Assembly: GCF_019578655.1 (NCBI RefSeq)
Contig: NC_063260.1
Location: 25,816,888 to 25,880,887, forward strand
Length of the DNA: 64,000 nucleotides
Reading direction: 5' to 3'
Source of the DNA: Ricinus communis
Taxonomy: Eukaryota; Streptophyta; Magnoliopsida; Malpighiales; Euphorbiaceae
The position numbers and the translations under genes were made by a program. Of this stretch, positions 36,781 to 51,300 are shown piece after piece (within the stretch, counting starts at the first letter, position 1; each line of letters begins with the position of its first letter). The notes beneath the pieces were generated by a model. The model was not told the DNA's origin. It did not search any database and saw only the letters and a list, made by a program, of their open reading frames with translations.

Positions 36781-38026
36781 AAGAAAGAAATGCGTATGTA
36801 AAGCTAAGATGGACCGTTTACTACTTAATCCATGATGATTGATGGTTTTTGTTGAGGTGGGCACGCATTTTTCTAAGTCTATATATGTATAAATTTCAGC
36901 AAAAGTGTCAGTTTTCCTGTTGTGGATCAACTCTTCCATTATCTTTTGCGACTTTAATGTGTTATAATACATAGTTCTAATTCAAATTGTTTATATAAAT
37001 TTGGGTAAGGTATCTATTTTTCGGCTAATATTGATAAATATAAAAATATAATCGAGTTTGGATGAATTCAGTAGTATACCAATAGTATTAATTAGATTTG
37101 AATAAATACAATTAGTAAAATTAAAGTTCTAAATGAATTTGGAATGAACTGAAATAATTATATATTTTAAGGATTTGAATTCAAACTTCTAACTGATCCC
37201 GTTGTTTCTGTCACTTGGTAGCTCCCTGCTCTAGGTTGTATCGAAATTAATAGAAATGGAGCATCTTTTAGTAGCCTAGGTCCCATGGGAGGCAGTGGTT
37301 AACTGGAAAGGCTTTGTAAAAATCATGGGTATGATTTTGAAGCCAAATTACGGACTACAATTTATGCAATTAATAAAGATTGGTCATATGGTTGGCATAA
37401 CATATAGCTGGAATGTTTATTAGCAAACTCTGAATGGCGGTTTCAAGCAGTTTTTGTAAACTCTGTATATGAATTATTCTTTATTTTCTTATGATAATAT
37501 TGTGTACCCCGAGATGATATGGGTGCTAAGTATATGCTTGTTTAGTGAACCTCTTAAATATTTCATTAATTCTTTTTTTCTTTTCTTTATCTAGTATTCC
37601 AGTGAAGTGAAGTATAAAATATGTCAGACATAATTTTTGTAAGTGATAAATTATTATTTTAAAAGTTTGAATGCAGCTGCATATTTAAAGCTTGAATTTG
37701 AAACTTTAATTGAGTTAAAAGAGACATTTATCATTTCATATACACATTTGAATAAATACTCCATTAAACTAAACTATCTGAATGTTTAATGCCAGTTGCA
37801 ATCCTTATGAAATTGCCAAAGCTTTTGATCCGTGCAAACTATTCTAATTTTTTCCCCAATAGTTTAGCTTATTAACTATAAAATTGTTGTTAATTAGTAG
37901 GTTAGATACGCATATTACATGCTTTCCTAATTTTGCATAGAAAGGAGAAAAATTGAACCATAATGCTATGATTGAATATGGGTTAATGCTTGACTATTAA
38001 TGGGGTCGAGCGTTTAAAACAAGGTA

Positions 38027-38048
38027 GAAGAAGAAGAAGAAGAAGAAG
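38027..38048. repeat. (GAA)7 microsatellite
   Basis: An uninterrupted GAA trinucleotide run in intergenic DNA. Confidence 0.85.
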
Positions 38049-41000
38049 TCTATTTGTTACTGGAAGGACATTGAGCTACAGCTTTTGCATGATAATTGTT
38101 TTGCTCTACAAAGTGAGGAGTCTATTTGTCTTTTTCTACTTCTTAGTAATTTTCAGAAATATATAATATTGTATAAATATTTTTTAACTATTTATATCTG
38201 TATATGTACGTGTTTTACAGTTTCGACGAAAGAAAAAAAATAAAAAATAAAAAATAAAAAATTCAATGATGTGGAATTGCTCTGCACACAAAAACTGTCA
38301 AGTTCATATCTAGTAAAGATTTGACTTTTGAGACTTGTAATTGTAAGATTTTTGTTAGAAAAGATACATATATTTGCATATACACACACAAGAAAAATCG
38401 AATCATTCTAATAAAACATCAAAACATCTAGTTGCTTTTGAGACTTTAGGATTATAATGGTAAATGTAATATTATTATTTTTTCTCAATTTTTCTATGCG
38501 TGGTAGATGGACTATGATGGTTTTTTAGTCAAAAGAACTGTGTTTAGGGTTTCATATAATGTCAAAAGAGGGTCAGAAGATTCGTTAATCTGTCCTTTTT
38601 TAAACACTTATATATACCACAGGAAATTACTTCGTTTAATTCTATACGTATGCATAAATCATTTGCTTGAGACATGAACGTGGATAGAAGCAAATTAAAC
38701 TGAGTTAGGTATTTTCATTTGAAATGTTCATAAGATTAATAGATATCTTTTTTGGTTACGTCTGTTCTTCCTTCATAACTCATAAGCCATATTACGACAG
38801 TATAATATCTAAGTTTGAGTTCTTTTTCTTTCTCTTTTAATTACAAATCAGAGGGAAGAATTTTAAAATATGTTTACTTATTGAAAATTTATGTCAGTTT
38901 TTTTTTTTTTAAATAAAGATAGAAAATAAGACTTTATATTTACTTGTACTATTTTTCTAAAATAAAAATAGAAAATAACTTTTTATGTTCTCAAAATTAT
39001 AACTAAACTTTAGAAAATTTTTGAAAACAAATTTAATATGTTTTCTTTACATAACAAGTCATTTGTTCTAAAATAAAACTAATGAATTTTCACTTCATTT
39101 GTATCAAGTCTATTCTTTATACTTAAAATATTACGAACCCAAATAAAAAATAATTTTTTTTATAAAGTAAATATTTTTTACAAATTCTCTATAAAAATAA
39201 AAAGTTTTAATTTTCCTTAAAAATTAGAATATGAAAATGAAAAGAATATTTTACCAATAAACAATCCGTATTTCTTTAGAATAAGTTGAGTGTTACTCTC
39301 TCTTTTTTTAAACAAAATTATTATTTAACAAAAGAAAAAAAAATCTCAAACTTGAAACTCTTCCAAACTGAGATATGCATACACTATCAAGCTACATGCG
39401 ACCACAACCGACTCTACAATAGTGATCCATAAAGCGAGTAATGGACGCGGAAGTAAAGATTATTAGATGTCTGGATAAAGAGCAGCTATTGATAAGCTCC
39501 TAAAATATCGTCGTATATAAATGAATTAATTTCATATCAAACGGAATAAAGAATGACTAATAATGTATATGTTTAGAGTTGGAACTACCTATATGAAATG
39601 GCTTTTAGTTGTTTAATTGTCAAATTGAAAAAACTCTACAGTTGAACGCATTGAATTTAAAATATAATAACATTTTGAAATACTCATGTATCTATTAAAA
39701 TAATAAAATGGTAAGGCTTACAGAGCTAAAGTAAATAATTTTTCAATTAGATTAAAATCAACGAGATGTGAATCTTCTTAACTCAAGAAAATGCAACATA
39801 TTATGCTCGACCTTTTTCTTTTTGTGGGAAAGTTGTGGTCAAGCTTTAAATCACATAGAATATAGATTCTTTTTTTAAGAAAAATACTTTTTGTATAGAT
39901 ATACATATGAATCGAATTTTTCTAAAAATTCCAAAAAAGATACGCCATTAAACCTAAAATTGAGATGTGGCTAATTTAAGCAGACTATTAATTTAGAGGA
40001 GTTGGTGAGTAATTGACTTGAGATGTTTCTGTGGTGGACCCATTTCGTCATCAGTGGCTTCATACGTAAAAGATCTTCTAGAAGCCCAACTATTCACGAC
40101 CAACTTCCATCTCAAGATAAAAAAGATATAAAATAAAAATAAAAATAAAATTATGTTGGATTGCTAATTGTTTTGCATTATTAATATTCTTATTAATCTA
40201 AACTCATGTCTCAAGTTACTGGTGGATGGTACTCGTAAAAGTCAGACAATCCCCAAACGTGACCAAAATAATAATAATAATTATCCAACTAATACAAAAA
40301 TACATATATTATGACTTGAATTTTATTAATGCCAAATTCTTTCTTTTAAAATATATATAAAACCCCTTTTCCTATCGTGCTTCGACCTCGTCATCAGTAT
40401 TTTCAATGTAATTCTATATGTATATATAAGATTATTTAAATAATTTAAAAGAGATAAGTTAATCAGTTATAATCGGTAAAAAGCTGACTTGTTTTCTTTT
40501 TAATGGCACAAACAAACAAGTAATTTACAATTTATCATCAAGAAAGATGAAGGGTTTTTCCGCATATAACTATATGCTATTAATTTACATGCCTTTGCCT
40601 TTTCATATTTATATGGTAATCTAATTTGGTTTGTTTTAATTGGGAGATGTTTGCCTGGCCTTTTTATAAACCTGTTCCCATATAAATGGCATAACGCTAC
40701 AAGATATTGGTTAAAAGATTTGGTGTGATTTCTTCCTTTAATGGGCTAAATTTTGTTGATTTTTTACTTTATTTTCTAAGAAGAAGAAGTGCACAGTAAG
40801 ACGAGTTTTTCTTTTAGTATTTATTTATTATTATTATTTTTTCTTTTGTGGGATAAAAGAAAAAGAAGTTATGCGAGTAAGCATTTGAAATTAGTCAAAT
40901 AATTGGATCTCTCCATAAATTAATTGCTTAAACATGAAGGCCATCCGCAAATTTACGAGGGATGAGTTGTTGGTCCTATCTTATTAGTTGTTTGGTATAT

Positions 41001-43579
41001 AAATTTATTTCCGTATACTTAAAGGTTACTAATGAATCCTTATTGTTTATTTTGAGATTTAATCCTAGAATTAATCTCATTGCAATCTAAGTGTTACCTG
41101 AACATGATTTCCTCCTTTCTATTACCCAATTAAGATCAGACTGTCTCTTTCATATTGGAGTCGCACAAAATGGAAGATATTTTAAACTACCTTCTATTTT
41201 CATATGTAGTTGGCTTAGCAAATCATAATCACCATTCAACTCAGAATCAAAAACATTGTTAAAAGTAAAAAGAAAAATAAAATAAAATTAATATCAGTTA
41301 ATAATTAATTAAGAACGAGAAATAAAACAACTAATTAGTGCTTCTACGCATGGTATATGTTATTTTATTCTTGATCTAACATATATCTATATGTCGTACA
41401 ATTAACTAAAACATTTGAGAAATTTAATTTAGAGTCCGTATTGTCTGAAGTTTCAAACAATTATCCATAAAGTAGTTGTACTGATGGTCTAGAAGTTCGA
41501 AGTGCAAAATTTATTGCTATGAGTAAGAGTTGATAATTAGTATGTTTTATCTAAAGCTTTATGAAAATCGAGTAATAATATGAGACAGTATTATCTCATA
41601 ATAATTCTTATAGTAAAGATGATAAATCATACAATAGAGCTAAGAGATTCAATACCGCTGTCACTTTCAAAACTAGCATAAACCTATTTAGGAAGAGCAA
41701 CCAACCAAGCTACCCTCTAATTTTACTGATAAAAAGATTGTATAAGCAATTTAAGTTGAAAACAATTATATGTTGTATCTACTTACCCACATTAAATAAG
41801 CCTCTCGATTAAACTCAAATATTGAAGTTTGAATTATACATGGGGATTTGAACTCTCGAACCTAAGTAGAAAATCACCACCTAATCTATAAGCCCATTCT
41901 CCATATTCATGTTTGGTCTTAGAACATAAAAGATAATGAAGAAAGAAGAAAATGCCTAAAATCTCAAGTTACCAACTCCGGCTGTGCATAGTCAAGAACT
42001 AAGCAAACATATGCATAGATGGCGGCACAATTTGCAGCCCATGAGCTAGTGACAATCTTAATTAGTTTCTAGATGATCATATAATAACCACTTAAAAATA
42101 ATAATTCAGCTGGTGGGTAAACTCCTCAAAGTTTCATCATTCGTGGACAATATATCTACCAATCATGCATGTCTATAATATATATTTGTATGGTCAAATG
42201 TTAGCCGCAGAATCAACATATCAGTGAACTGCCACTGCATTTGAGTTCTCATTTATATTCTTTCTTCGAGGTATATATTCCAAATCGGTTCGAGGCATTC
42301 ATTAAGAATGAAGGTATCAGCTGGAAAGTTTTCCTTATTGTATATACGTATATGAAGGAAAACTGTGAGTGGTTCTTTTGGATTAATTGCGTCAAACAGT
42401 TAGTAAAGAAGTTGGTAGATGGCGTTTGTCAAGTGTATTTTCTATTTTCTTTCTAAATAATGCTATATTTTCAAAGAAAAAGGCAAAATCATCAATGGGT
42501 TTAATATTGGCTAGGAATGTCTTATGGGACAAGTTATTTGATTTGGTTGGAAAGATTTAATTTCGTATCTAAAAACCAAAATATCTATAAATCTTCTCCC
42601 ATGCATGCTTTCTGTGTCAAAAATTAATTAATGGCGACCTAAACCCTTTTGACCCATATTAAGCTTGTTAGTTAAATAGCTTTCATTTGAAGTTTTAAAT
42701 AATCTTCTTTTTCCTTTTCTTCGTCTACATTAATATTTATCGATGCCTTTCTATGACTAATATGTTTCAGAGTTGTATATTAAGTTGTTTTTTTTTTATA
42801 AAATTATTTATATGAAGGCAGAATAATTGAGGGGTTGATATCAACATCTTAATCAGCATTTGGAAACTTTTTAAAAATATTTTAAAATCAATAAAAAAAT
42901 ATTTTTCTTATTGTGTATATTTAAAAAAAATACTATTTTTTTATTTTTTTTAAATTTATAATGTGGTTGCTTTTTAATGATTTTTTTAATTGTTTTTCAG
43001 TTGTTTTAATAAGTAAGAAAATAAAAAAAAATCAAAACCGTATTTTTGATATTTAAATAAGTAAAAATGAAAAATATTTAGTATTTTGCATGTTTTTTCT
43101 TTTTGGAGAAGAAGCATTTTGCATGTTAGACGTGTATTGAAAGGAATTAAATTAGTTAAAAATATTGGGAGAATAATGTGGCTGCTAGTTTGGGAGGGAA
43201 GGAGATAAGCCCAAGGGTAAGGCAACTATTTATAATAATAAAATAGGGACATTAATCTCAAAGTTCCCAAATCCAAGGAAATATGAATCTAACTTAGCTT
43301 ATACCTTGGGAACTAAAATCCTTACGCTGTGTACCAAAAGAAAAAACATAAATGGCAACAGAACTCATAGCCCGCATCATCATTCTCCTATAGTAAATGA
43401 ATCTTGAACTTCTTTTGCATAATTCCATTTTTTCACTGATTTTTGTCATGATTGGAAGGTAAAAGCACAGTTAATTAAAGTGCGAGCCTCTATAACTGTT
43501 ACGGTTTTGTCATTATAATTGGGTTTAGGAAGTTAAATGCATCTATACCATAAATGTATATTTCATCAAAACCCACCCA

Positions 43580-43631
<52 letters not shown>
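43580..43631. repeat. Compound (CA)n(TA)n microsatellite
   Basis: About 14 CA units pass directly into about 12 TA units, in intergenic DNA 1.7 kb upstream of the RBOHF gene. Confidence 0.9.
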
Positions 43632-45316
43632 GCACGTGGTTTGTTTAGAATAAATATTAACTTTTTGAGCTGGTAATTAGCTGTACATCATTTAAAATCT
43701 CAAGTGGATATGCAAATGAGTAGAACCGTAGCACATGCCCAGATGACTTGTTCATGTAAATTCTTGCTACAGTGTAACTTGTTGAGGTTTTAAATTATGC
43801 AGAAGAAATGAGTGAATGAAATTTTGTAAAGTGAAGACTAACATTACACCAGATGTGCTGCTAATGTTATGTTTATGCTTTACTCAAATTGTATCCATAT
43901 TTCAACACCGACTCATAACAAATGTTACCTCCACATCAATAACAATTAATAATATTACATTATCTTGAATAATTAATTTTATAATATAAAATATTTGCAA
44001 TTAATTAAGTTCAGATAATTAATTAGTGAACTCATTTTTAGAATAGTTCAACACTGCAGGAAATAAACACTATTAGGTTAGAATTGTATAAAAAATGGAC
44101 CATCTAATTCTCTAAAATATCGTTGACATGCTTAAGTTTTTAAGTCTGGATGTAGTTGATAAGCTAGTTGGCTTGGAACAATGGTATTTCAAAATATATT
44201 TTCTATTTAATATAAAATAAAAGATAAAACAAAATAATTATAGAAAAGAGTTAAAAACGTGGGGCACGAATTAGATAAACAAATAGTATGTAGATATTCG
44301 TCTTTAAACTAAAGTCAAGTAGCTATTAATTACTTTGACAAGAAAATTTCCATGAGCAAATAAATTAAAAAGACATAAAAATAAAAATTAAATTATCAAA
44401 TCTAGTCTTAAATATGTAATTTATATTAAAATTAATCATTGTTAAGATTAATTCTACATTCGTATGAGAAAACAGAAAAATAAAAAATGCCTCATTTTGT
44501 AGGTGAATTGACCCAGAATCAAATCAATCTATGCCGTCGACCAGGCTTCAAAGAACCTAAAATCAACGGCCCCGCATCACCTCCCTCTGTAATTTTAGGA
44601 CCATTTCGTTTTCATTGTAGCCCTCCTTTTATTTTATTTTGTATCGTTCTCTTCTTATAAGTATATTATTTTCTGGGATTTTCTTGCCTATAACTAGACA
44701 AGTATAAGTAATAATTCTTTATATTTTAAATATTTTATATGTAAATATGGAATATGATTAATATATATTTAAAATTTAGTAATTGATTTGTAAATTTTGA
44801 ATATAAATGGAAGAAAAATTATGTTTTCCGAATGATAAAATTATTATTTTTATCTATAGGGGAAAACGCGTAATGAGCCGAAAATTGGATCATTCATTCC
44901 GTTTATGTGGTCACAAACACCACTGCTCTGCATCCTAAAGAACAGAAGCTTGTCTTCTTCTTGCTTTTTCTTTTCTTGTTTCCCCCTTTTTTCATTTTTC
45001 TCTCTCCAGAGAACTCAAATTTTCTCTTTCCAAAGCAGCAACCACCGCGTGTAAATGTCTTTTTCACTAGATTCCCAGCCAGCGCGTCCCCAAAATTCTT
45101 ATGTATGCTTAAAAACTTTCCTCTCTAACCAAAAAATAAAAATCATTTCTATCTCACTCTCCTGCATTTAATAACCAAACAAACACACCATCGCTACCAA
45201 CTTTACATTTTTACACACATACACATATATAAATATATTCAAAACATTAAAGACATAATATAAACAAACATTCATACATACATATAATCCAATCCAATCC
45301 AAATTATAATTATTCA

Positions 45317-48300
45317 ATGCAGCCGGGGCTACCGAAACATGAACGTCGCTGGGCGTCCGATACGGTTCCTAGTAAACCAATTGTCAGCACCGGAACATCT
45401 CCAGATTCAAACTCCGGTGAGGAGTTTGTTGAAGTAACGTTTGATTTACAAGAGGACGACACAATTGTCCTTCGGAGCGTGGAGCCAGCAGCAACTGTTA
45501 TTAACATAGAAGATGGAGGTGCATCATCAACTGGAGCTGAAACTCCGGTCTCTGCATCAGTTTCGAGATCGCCATCGTCGATGAGGCGAAGTTCATCCAA
45601 TAAGCTGTTACAATTTTCTCAGGAGTTGAAAGCGGAGGCTGTAGCGAAGGCGAAACAGTTTTCGCAGGAGTTGAAGGCTGAGCTGAGGCGGTTTTCTTGG
45701 AGTCATGGACATGCTGCTAAAGTTTTATCTTCTAACGGTAACGGCAACGGTGGAGGATTTGAATCTGCTTTAGCTGCTCGTGCTTTGAGAAAGCAACGAG
45801 CTCAGCTTGATCGGACTCGCTCCGGTGCTCACAAAGCATTGCGTGGATTGAGGTTTATGAGTAATAGTAAAACTAATGCATGGAATGAAGTCCAAAGTAA
45901 TTTTGATAAGCTTGCTAAAGACGGTTTTCTTTATCGCGCTGATTTTGCTCAATGCATAGGTTGGTTATTATTATTATTGTTAATCCATTATCATTTTCAT
46001 GTCTTTTTACTTATTTATTTGAATCAATCAACATATAATATATGTTTGTTTGTTTTGAAGGAATGAGAGATTCTAAAGAGTTTGCACTTGAATTGTTCGA
46101 TGCATTGGGCAGGAGACGAAGATTGAAAGTTGATAAGATTAGCAGAGATGAACTTTACGAGTTTTGGTCTCAAATTACTGATCAAAGCTTCGATTCTCGT
46201 CTCCAGATCTTCTTCGACATGTACGCATTTAATTAATTATAAGATTAATTAATTTCATATACAGTTGAGCCTTTATCATTTCATGTTTTAAATTTTAAGT
46301 AATAGACATTAATCTACTGTTCCTTCAATGTTAAGATCTTGACATGAGCAAGTAAAAACTTGTCTTTTTCAAAAATAAAAGCACAAATTTAATATGCTAT
46401 ATTAGTAGAGTAATTCTTAATCTTACTTTGTCTAATCTACTCATCTATTTGTCTTCTTGTTACAGGGTGGACAAGAATGATGATGGTAGAATTACTGAGG
46501 AAGAAGTAAAAGAGGTATATATATATATATATATATATACACTAAGTTAAGAAATTGATATAATATAGAATGAACCATGTCTCTCTCATTATCGACTAAA
46601 CTAAACTTAATTAAATTCTTAGTCTAAATTAACGTGCATGAATTAGCCAACACCTCCCTGTCAGATTCTGGCATAAATTAATTACTACTGACGTGATCCT
46701 TATTTGGAATACACATTATACATAGCCTACAGGGTGTCATTTTGGTTTATAATAATCCCCCGTTAGGCGAGGATTCGGTGACCTTAAATCCATGAAATTT
46801 CAGTCCTAACTACTCCGTTATAAATAAAACATGTTTCTATTTTTCTTTGCTTCTGACGTTTTCTTCCCATGTTCTTAAGCATTTTATCTAATTATTATTG
46901 GATTACTTCATTATAATTCAACGATTAGTGAAATAAGGGTCGTCCTTTTAAGTGCTTGAGGTTGACGGATTGACATCTTCAATTTTCCATATTTACCTTA
47001 GAAGAAGTTATTATTATGTTCTCATGCGGTTGGTGAGGTCATTTTAGTCAATATCTCTCTCTCTTTTAATTTTCATTTGGAAGTTATTGGATGTAAATAC
47101 TGTTTTTACTATTTAATATTTTAAAATGCGTAGATCATAATGCTAAGTGCATCTGCAAACAAATTGTCGCGATTAAAGGAACAAGCAGAAGAATATGCAG
47201 CTTTGATTATGGAAGAGTTGGACCCTGAAAGACTTGGCTACATTGAGGTGGATCCTCTGAACTTTAGTTTTATTTTATTGATCATTATGGTGATTTTTAT
47301 TATCTCAACTTGTTTTTATTGAATTACATTTATTTAGGGATCAATGTTACAGGCTTCTACAGAATAGATTAGTATAGTAAGCTTAATAATGTGGATTTAA
47401 AAATATGGATTAGTTTTCTTATAAATTTTGAGTTTTTGTTTTCAATGATTTTTGGATTAAAACTTCATTCTTTTTCTTTTAAATTATTATTACTATCATT
47501 TTAACAGAGATATCTCACCAAATCCTCCTTATACTTTCCTTAGACTATTTCCAAAGTCCATTGTTAGGCCATTGTTAGGCAACTAATCACCAAATTGTCC
47601 ATAATTGGGTTTACGATTTTGTTCAACCGTGCACCAAGTAGAAAATAAAGAAAGATATACACTAATGGCCAAAAAAAAAAAAAAACAATATCTAGAGATG
47701 GAATAATTAATTTAGTCTATCTATGTGCTTTGAGAAACGTAGTTGAACGGTTCCGAGTATTATTGCATATACTATTTTATATTGTTTAATTACCATTTCA
47801 TACAACTGCTTGGTCAGCTAATAGACAAATCGCAACTCGCAACTCACAACTCACAATCAATAAATAGTATCATTCGGAGTTAATTTCTAATGCCCTTTCT
47901 TTTGTTCGGCTATATATTGCTTATATATACACACACACACACTTCATGATTGATAATTCCAGCCACCTGACAAGCAGTTTTGGATACCCATGTGAGCTAG
48001 TGCTGTGTCTCTCACATTAGATAATCTAGCGCATCACACGTATGCATTACACGTGCTGCACTCTTCATCAATGATATTGCAATAAGTTTAACTGGCATGT
48101 TTATCAAGATCCTCTTGACCCTAGCACGATTCACTCGCTGATTTTTTTTTTTTGCTGGGTGCTGATAATGATCGATGTGCAGCTGTGGCAATTGGAAACT
48201 CTTCTTCTCCAAAAGGACACGTATCTAAACTACAGTCAAGCACTAAGCTACACCAGCCAAGCTTTGAGCCAAAACTTACAAGGGCTAAGAAAGAGAGGCC

Positions 48301-51300
48301 CGATAAGGAGGTTAAGCAAACAACTAACCTACTTTTTGCAAGAGAATTGGAGAAGAATTTGGGTTTTGGCATTGTGGTTCATGATAATGATTGGCTTATT
48401 CACATGGAAATTCGTTCAGTACAAGCAAAAAAATGCTTTCCGTGTCATGGGTTATTGTCTCCTAACAGCAAAAGGTGCAGCGGAGACATTGAAGCTAAAC
48501 ATGGCAATTATCCTTTTACCAGTTTGCAGAAATACCATCACTTGGCTCAGGTCCACAAGATTGGGTTACTTCGTGCCCTTTGACGACAACATCAATTTTC
48601 ACAAGGTATTAAGTTAAATAATTACCAACCACTCTACTTGTTGCAATTCTATATGTGCTTCAAAAGAAAAAATTGCTTATTCTATACGTTTATCCTTGGG
48701 TCCCATGGAGAAGACTTTGTTAGAAAGTCAACATGATTGTTGATCTTGGCCTTGAAAACAGAATATAATTCATTCATTAATACACTTAACAGTGATGTGT
48801 TTATCAGGTGCGAGCAGTACCTGCACACGCAGCAAAAGTTGACAAATGAATATCCTTCCATACTTTTTATGCTGTTAGGCAGTTAGTGCTAGTAGATCAC
48901 ATATAAAATAGAAATAATATTGTAACGAATAACCCCAAAACTAAGATATTTGTAACGAATAAATATAAAATAGAACTTCATATTAATACTTGGTCAAAAT
49001 TTAATATAAAGTTAGCTGGCTGCAATTGTTTTTGGTGTCACAAGCAGGAAATTAATTTATAGTCTCTGGACCTAAACCTTGTAGTGGTCCTTAATTAAAG
49101 TAAAATCCTTTCTTAGGCCAGCTAGGCCCAAATTCTATTTTTAAAGAAAATGGAAAATTTAAAGTGCCTTTTAGAAAGTATTAAAACGACAAATGCGCTG
49201 GCTAGTTCATGCATCCTCTGGTGCCCCGACAGTACATGCTCATCACACTTACTCTTGCCTTGCTATGGAGGCGACAAGACTACCCATTTGACTACAACTC
49301 AAGACCTATTCTGTATCTTATCTGCTATAAACTCCAATGGTATACTCTATTCAATGATGCAGCAATATATATTTTTGGGGGCACTTGCACTTTGGAAATT
49401 CTTAACAAAGATTAGGGAATCTACATCTTTATGTTCTCAGAATCTCAGTTTAACAAATTAATTCATACTTTATATTGATATAGCTGTATGAGTTTTTATT
49501 GTATAATTGACATTGAAATACCAAAATTCATTAAAAGAACGGATTGAATTTTCTATATATTTTAATTCTCTTTTTGTAATGTAAGGTTTCACATATAAGC
49601 ATCTATTGATTGCTATCCTACAAAATGACACTATAGACTCATAGATATGAATCTACGAATTCAACCTTATAGTAATTCAATCAGCAAGCTTAAATATCTT
49701 GAATGTTTAATGGATGCTGTAGGTGAAGCCTCTTATTTCTAATTACATTGCTTTCTTATTCTCCTTAATTGATACATCTATGACAGACTATTGCAGCAGC
49801 AATTGTAATTGGTGTAATTCTCCATGCTGGAAACCACCTTGCCTGTGATTTTCCAAGGCTTATAAACTCATCTGATCGAGACTATAACGATTATCTAAGT
49901 GATGACTTTGGAGGACATAAACCATCATATGCTAAATTGGTTAGAGGAGTTGAGGGTGTGACTGGAGTTCTAATGGTTATCTTCATGGCAATTGCATTTA
50001 CACTAGCAACACGATGGTTTAGACGAAGTCTCATTAAGTTTCCAAAACCCTTCGATAGGCTGACTGGGTTTAATGCATTTTGGTACTCACATCACCTGTT
50101 TGTCCTTGTTTACATCCTGCTCATCATCCATGGTGTATGCCTCTATTTAGTGCATAAATGGTACCTAAAGACGGTAACATTCGATATCTTTCTTTTACCA
50201 ATTCTAAGTGTTTCTTTTGACCGTCTTTAAGAGTTGAAAAATTGAAGTGGAATTATATTTGCAGACATGGATGTATCTTGCTGTTCCAGTTTTACTATAT
50301 GCTGGAGAAAGAGCCCTGAGATTTTTTCGTTCTGGCTTTTACGCTGTCCAACTTCGGAAGGTGAGCGTTATATTAATCCTTAAAAGACCTCCACTATTTA
50401 GTTTGATTCATAGAGGGTAACTTTTCTGATTCTTCATTTGGTTATGCGTTCAGGTTGCAATTTATCCTGGAAACGTGCTCACGTTGCAAATGTCAAAGCC
50501 TTCCCAATTTCGATATAAGAGTGGACAGTACATGTTTGTCCAGTGCCCTGCTGTTTCCCCATTTGAATGGTATGCTACTACCAGTTTTTCTTAAATAACT
50601 CATATTAATTATTGGAATCTCTCTATTGGTAATATTACCTCTTTTCTTCCTGGTACTGTAGTATGTAAGTGCTAGTAACTTTAAGTTGTATTAAACGTGT
50701 GAAACATGACTGTAATTTCTGTCAGAGAAACTTGGCCGTTATTTGCCATGGGCTAATTATTGGATTTATTCGTTTCTGAACCCAGGCACCCATTTTCCAT
50801 TACCTCTGCTCCTGGCGATGATTATCTCAGTGTGCATATCAGGCAGCTAGGTGATTGGACCCAAGAACTTAAAAGGGTATTCTCTGAGGCTTGTGAACGG
50901 CCTGTAGCTGGGAAGAGTGGGCTTCTCAGGGCTGATGAAACAACCAAAAAAAGGTAATGAAAACTTGTAACTTTCTCAGTGTTCTCTCTGTCTTTCTCTC
51001 TCTCTCTTTTTCCCCTCCTGTTCATGGTTATTTGCCTTGGAGGGCGTTTTGTCAGTATTATTATTTATTAGATAAATTTTTCATCTGATAACAGCTTGCC
51101 AAAGCTCTTAATAGATGGGCCTTATGGTGCCCCAGCACAAGATTACAGGAAATATGATGTTTTGTTACTGGTTGGTCTTGGAATTGGAGCAACACCATTC
51201 ATTAGCATTCTAAAAGATTTGCTTAATAACATTGTCAAAATGGAGGAGCAGGCAGTAAGTTACTAGAATTTTCTGCTGCAAATTTTCATTTGTCCAATCT

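Larger units (their letters stand above)
27400..44900. other. ~17.5-kb gene-poor AT-rich tract
   Basis: No plausible protein gene, tRNA or rRNA was found on either strand. Open frames are short and of low complexity. Contents noted separately are a probable dispersed repeat (27840-29140), a fold-back element (29285-29690), a possible repeat fragment near 36536-36780 and microsatellites. Less AT-rich islands occur near 30300-31200 and 35800-36200 without recognisable content. Confidence 0.6.

Noticed and set aside
44528..44555. Similarity to miR166 (GACCAGGCTTCA)
   Set aside because: The match covers only the core and breaks at both ends; no complementary star arm nearby.
44907..45128. Open frame in the RBOHF leader region
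   Set aside because: It starts with GTG rather than ATG, is low complexity (Phe/Leu-rich) and reflects a CT-rich 5' UTR or promoter.
48152..48617. Second plus-strand frame overlapping RBOHF exon 5
   Set aside because: The alternative frame lacks RBOH motifs; the 48183-48605 frame encodes the conserved membrane region.
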